Origin: Streptococcaceae bacterium
GTDB taxonomy: Bacteria; Bacillota; Bacilli; Lactobacillales; Streptococcaceae
Direction of reading: 5' to 3'
Length of the DNA stretch: 7,771 nt
Assembly (NCBI GenBank): GCA_009779335.1
Contig: WREM01000040.1
Location: 1 to 7,771, forward strand
This document shows, one piece after another, positions 4,908 to 7,771 of this stretch. A model generated the notes under the pieces. That model did not search any database. It saw only the letters and a program-made list of their open reading frames with translations, and had not been told where the DNA came from. How positions within the stretch are numbered: the stretch's first letter is position 1; the number at the start of each line of letters is the position of its first letter. Position numbers and translations under genes: made by a program.

Positions 4908-5862
4908 TACGCTCAATCAACATCAAATTCGTCGAAAGGTCATCCAAGCTTTATTTGCTTATAAGATTCAGCATGATTTATCCAGTCATCAGTTAAAGGA
5001 TTTTCAAGAAGTAGCTAAAGAGATAAAGAAAGTCCTGACAGGACCTATAAAGTTCAAAGTGAACTTCAAGGATGAGCGAATCATTGTTCGTAAATTCCCT
5101 AAAAAGCTCTCTGAGCCATTAGAGAGGCTGACAGATAGTTATGATAATCTTGACATCAAAGACTTTGACCAAACAGCTCTTTCAGCTATGCTTGTGCTCA
5201 TGCGAGATTTGGGAGGGCAAGCTAAGAAAATGCAAGAAGAAGAGGCAGTAGAACTCTATCAAGGCATGATTACTAATCTCAGCTATGTCAAGCTCTTCTC
5301 TATTGATTTAGAAGAAGAGCCTGTTGGTCCAAAGGTTCTGGAATTTCTAAGGGCATTACCAAAGGAAGCAAGTTCAAAAGAAGTATTAGATACCTTTAAT
5401 CAAGTGTTTTCTAAGGTGCATGAAAATATTTTAGAGAAGTATTCAGAGGAATCTTTTCAATCTTTGGCTTTGCAAAGTGAACTGGATGCCTTGCTTGAGC
5501 AGGCAGAAAGTAAAAATAATACTGAAAATCAAGTCCTATTGAACAATGCAAAAAACTTTGCTCTCAATTATGAGCAAGAGACGGATGAACCTGAATATTT
5601 CACTCAACTGGTTGATGGAATTTTGAATGAACAAGAAACCATAGAAGCGACTGTTTCCAAATATCTTACAAAAGACTGGGCTTATGAACGTCTGACAATC
5701 ATTGAAAAATGCCTACTCAGCTTAGGGGTCTATGAAATCACACACACAGAGACACCTGACAAGGTTGCAATCAATGAAGCTATCGAGCTTAGTAAAGAAT
5801 TTTCAGACGACAAATCACGAAAATTCATCAATGGAATCTTGACACAACTCATCAAAAAATAA
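4900..5862 (+). CDS. nusB: Transcription antitermination factor NusB with a large internal insertion
   Basis: NusB pairs with NusE (ribosomal protein S10) on boxA RNA, supporting antitermination and processing of rRNA transcripts. The protein is 320 residues, more than twice the roughly 130-140 of ordinary NusB. Residues 6-21 (NQHQIRRKVIQALFAY) match NusB helix 1, and 214-320 match the rest: EPEYFTQLVDGIL at 230-242, ERLTIIEKCLLSLGVYEI at 263-280, and KVAINEAIELSKEF with DDKSRKFINGIL at 288-314. About 190 residues (roughly 23-213) lie between; they look mostly helical and charged, with a possible strand pair KFKVNFKDERIIVRKF at 51-66, and I recognise no domain. The reading frame is unbroken and the base use resembles its neighbours. 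The ATG at 4900 has GAGGG (4887-4891) 8 nt before it and overlaps the yqhY stop, so translation is probably coupled. A TTG at 4882 is in frame but less likely. Confidence 0.9.
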   Translation: MPNTLNQHQIRRKVIQALFAYKIQHDLSSHQLKDFQEVAKEIKKVLTGPIKFKVNFKDERIIVRKFPKKLSEPLERLTDSYDNLDIKDFDQTALSAMLVLMRDLGGQAKKMQEEEAVELYQGMITNLSYVKLFSIDLEEEPVGPKVLEFLRALPKEASSKEVLDTFNQVFSKVHENILEKYSEESFQSLALQSELDALLEQAESKNNTENQVLLNNAKNFALNYEQETDEPEYFTQLVDGILNEQETIEATVSKYLTKDWAYERLTIIEKCLLSLGVYEITHTETPDKVAINEAIELSKEFSDDKSRKFINGILTQLIKK

Positions 5863-5883
5863 AGACGAAAACTCGTCTTTTTT
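5861..5883 (+). terminator. nusB terminator
   Basis: AAAGACGA (5861-5868) and TCGTCTTT (5873-5880) form an 8-bp stem with the loop AAAC, followed by more T to 5883. It starts inside the nusB stop codon and closes the efp-yqhY-nusB set. Confidence 0.85.
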
Positions 5884-5884
5884 A

Positions 5885-5929
5885 ATTATTTCTCCTTATT
5901 TTTGTTAAAATAAGAAGAGTAGAAATAAT
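5885..5929 (+). promoter_or_regulatory. mgtA promoter with a nested dyad
   Basis: TGTTAAAAT (5903-5911) is an extended -10 with no clear -35, identical to the one before efp. It lies at the centre of a dyad: CTTATTTT (5895-5902) with AAAATAAG (5907-5914) inside, and ATTATTTCT (5885-5893) with AGAAATAAT (5921-5929) outside. A repressor bound here would block the promoter. The leader is only about 24 nt, too short for an M-box Mg2+ riboswitch. Confidence 0.5.
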
Positions 5930-5941
5930 AAGGAATAAAAT

Positions 5942-7771
5942 ATGGCAAAATTAAACAAAAATGATCAGCTTAAAGAAATGGCACAATTAGAAAGTGCGAA
6001 GCTTTTTGAGCAACTCAATACAAGCTTTACAGGATTAGCCACTGAAGAAGCCCAAGTGCGTTTGGAAGAGTTTGGGTATAATGTGGTATCCAGTGCTCAA
6101 GCTGTTCCTTGGTACAGGATGTTACTCCATGCCTTGAGTAATCCTTTCATTTTTGTTTTGGCTTTTTTAGCCATTGTCAGCTTTTTAACAGGGAGTAGCG
6201 AGGGTGGATATTATATGTGCCTGATGATTACTGTATCAGCAGGTGTTTCTTTTGTTCAAGAATACAAAAGTCAACAGGCTTCTATCGCCCTTCGTGAAAT
6301 GATTGAAAATACCACTAATGTCCGTCGTAATGGGGAACATTTTGAAATCCCTATGGATGAAGTAGTTCCCGGGGATATTATTGGCTTGAAGACAGGAGAC
6401 ATGATTCCTGCAGATGCCATATTACTTAAGAGTAAGGACTTATTCATCAATCAATCCTCATTAACAGGGGAGTCTTTTCCTGTAGAAAAGAAAACACCAC
6501 AAGAAATGGACGAGGATGAACAGCCAGATTGGGAGAAATTATCAGCTGTAGATTCACCTAATATTCTCTTCATGGGGACAGATGTACTGTCTGGGACTGG
6601 AGAAATCTTGATTGTGAGGACAGGAAGTCAGACCATGTTTGGAGACATTGCAGAGAAAGCAACTGCAGTCAAGAATAAATCAGCTTTTGATATTGGTTTA
6701 TCTCGTGTCAGCCGCCTGCTTTTGACCTTGGTTGCCATTATGTTCCCACTTGTTTTTGGGATCAACTGGTTAACCAAGGGTAATATGCTGGATGCCTTCT
6801 TCTTTGCTATTGCAGTTGCAGTTGGTTTGACACCTGAGATGTTACCCATGATTGTCAATACTAATTTGGCAAAAGGAGCAGTCGCTCTGTCTAAAGAGAA
6901 GGTCATTGTCAAACAGCTTTCTGCCATTCAAAATCTAGGTTCTATGGACATTCTCTGTACGGACAAAACAGGGACAATCACAGAAGATCGTGTCGTCATG
7001 ATGGATTATGTCAACTCCAAGGGAGCAAAGGCAGAAGAAGTGCTCAATGCAGCCTTTATCAATTCCAACTATCAAACAGGTTGGAAAAACCTGATGGATA
7101 TTGCTGTCATTGAATATTTCAAGAAGCAAGAAAAAACACTTCCTTCAGAAGACATTATCAAAGTGGATGAAATTCCGTTTGATTTCAGCCGTCGTCTACT
7201 TTCAGTTGTTGTGGAAATGGAAGGAAAAATCCTCCAAGTGACAAAGGGTGCGGTAGAAGAGATGCAAGACATCTGTACGCACGTCATGGAAGATGGGGAG
7301 CGTGTTCCCATCACAGCCGAGAAAATCGAAGCCATGAGAGCAGTCAATTATGAAATGAATCAAAAAGGAATGCGTGTGCTCACTGTTGCACAGAAAGAAT
7401 TGACAGAAGAGGAACTAGAGGATTTTGATAAAGAAGATGAGAAGGATTTGACACTCATTGGATTTATTGGTTTCCTAGATCCTGCCAAAGAATCAGCCAA
7501 AATAGCCATTGAGAACCTGCATAACTATGGGGTGAGTGTCAAGGTTTTAACAGGAGATAATGCCATCGTTGCACAGAAAGTCTGTGAAGATGTAGGAATT
7601 GATGCGGAAGAGTATCTCTTAGGGACAGACATTGATGAAATGGCAGACGATGAGTTGTTCATCGCAGCTAATCAAATTAATCTCTTTGCCAAGCTAAATC
7701 CTATGCAAAAAGCCCGTATCATCGAATTATTACGAAAAGTGCATACTGTAGGATTTATGGGAGATGGAATC
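5942..7771 (+). CDS. mgtA: Magnesium-importing P-type ATPase (MgtA type), 3' end outside the window
   Basis: A P3B-type ATPase that takes up Mg2+ across the cytoplasmic membrane at the cost of ATP. The first 610 residues are present and open; family members have about 880-900, so roughly 280 residues, including the last membrane helices, lie beyond the window. Seen: two membrane segments around 66-83 and 88-106, the actuator motif SSLTGES at 172-178, two more helices about 256-276 and 282-302 with VGLTPEMLP at 294-302, the phosphorylated Asp341 in DKTGT, the nucleotide-binding TKGAVEE at 434-440, TGD at 537-539, and the start of the hinge motif MGDGI at 606-610. VGLTPEM and the run up to DKTGT point to MgtA rather than a Ca2+ ATPase. 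The ATG at 5942 follows AAGGA (5930-5934) by 7 nt. It is a separate unit with its own promoter. Confidence 0.93.
   Translation, partial: MAKLNKNDQLKEMAQLESAKLFEQLNTSFTGLATEEAQVRLEEFGYNVVSSAQAVPWYRMLLHALSNPFIFVLAFLAIVSFLTGSSEGGYYMCLMITVSAGVSFVQEYKSQQASIALREMIENTTNVRRNGEHFEIPMDEVVPGDIIGLKTGDMIPADAILLKSKDLFINQSSLTGESFPVEKKTPQEMDEDEQPDWEKLSAVDSPNILFMGTDVLSGTGEILIVRTGSQTMFGDIAEKATAVKNKSAFDIGLSRVSRLLLTLVAIMFPLVFGINWLTKGNMLDAFFFAIAVAVGLTPEMLPMIVNTNLAKGAVALSKEKVIVKQLSAIQNLGSMDILCTDKTGTITEDRVVMMDYVNSKGAKAEEVLNAAFINSNYQTGWKNLMDIAVIEYFKKQEKTLPSEDIIKVDEIPFDFSRRLLSVVVEMEGKILQVTKGAVEEMQDICTHVMEDGERVPITAEKIEAMRAVNYEMNQKGMRVLTVAQKELTEEELEDFDKEDEKDLTLIGFIGFLDPAKESAKIAIENLHNYGVSVKVLTGDNAIVAQKVCEDVGIDAEEYLLGTDIDEMADDELFIAANQINLFAKLNPMQKARIIELLRKVHTVGFMGDGI

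Noticed and set aside
5884..5941. Mg2+ riboswitch (M-box) before mgtA
   Set aside because: The region between the nusB terminator and the ATG is under 60 nt, and the leader is about 24 nt; an M-box needs far more.
6628..7347. Minus-strand open frames inside mgtA (6628-6927, 6935-7129, 7072-7347)
   Set aside because: Antisense shadows of the continuous MgtA frame, which runs open to the window end with all expected motifs.

Overview
The window is AT-rich DNA from a low-GC Gram-positive bacterium. The proteins (UvrA, EF-P with a Lys at the loop tip, a YqhY-type Asp23 protein, NusB, MgtA) and the short intergenic regions with U-rich terminators fit Streptococcaceae, possibly Lactococcus or a relative. 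The genus is an inference from remembered family resemblance, not from a search. I see no rRNA, tRNA, CRISPR array, insertion sequence or phage gene.

Layout. (1) 33-329, minus strand: a small GIY-YIG nuclease-like protein (YazA/YhbQ type), whose terminator overlaps its own stop codon. (2) 388-877: a 490-bp stretch without a conventional gene. It holds what looks like a small convergent RNA pair. A plus-strand RNA of about 100 nt (promoter near 454-462, terminator 543-566) runs against a minus-strand transcript that has a very strong ribosome binding site, two overlapping tiny reading frames (the second a Lys-rich hydrophobic helix) and its own terminator at 489-514. This is the architecture of a type I toxin-antitoxin module, and I rank it as the most interesting item. 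(3) 878-3700: uvrA, nucleotide excision repair, complete, closed by a terminator that overlaps the efp promoter. (4) 3806-5862: efp, yqhY and nusB, three genes in one direction. yqhY and nusB overlap by 8 nt. The efp-yqhY gap holds two perfect hairpins that could act as an attenuator. NusB carries an internal stretch of about 190 residues that ordinary NusB proteins lack. (5) 5942 to the window end: the first 610 residues of an MgtA-type Mg2+ P-type ATPase, cut by the window edge, with a dyad over its promoter.

How the genes relate. uvrA is a stand-alone repair gene. efp, yqhY and nusB are housekeeping: EF-P relieves ribosome stalling, NusB supports rRNA antitermination, and YqhY is linked to acetyl-CoA carboxylase control in Bacillus subtilis, where it also precedes nusB. 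mgtA is a separate ion-transport unit with its own promoter. Five candidate promoters here share an extended -10 (TGnTAnAAT type) with mostly weak -35 boxes.
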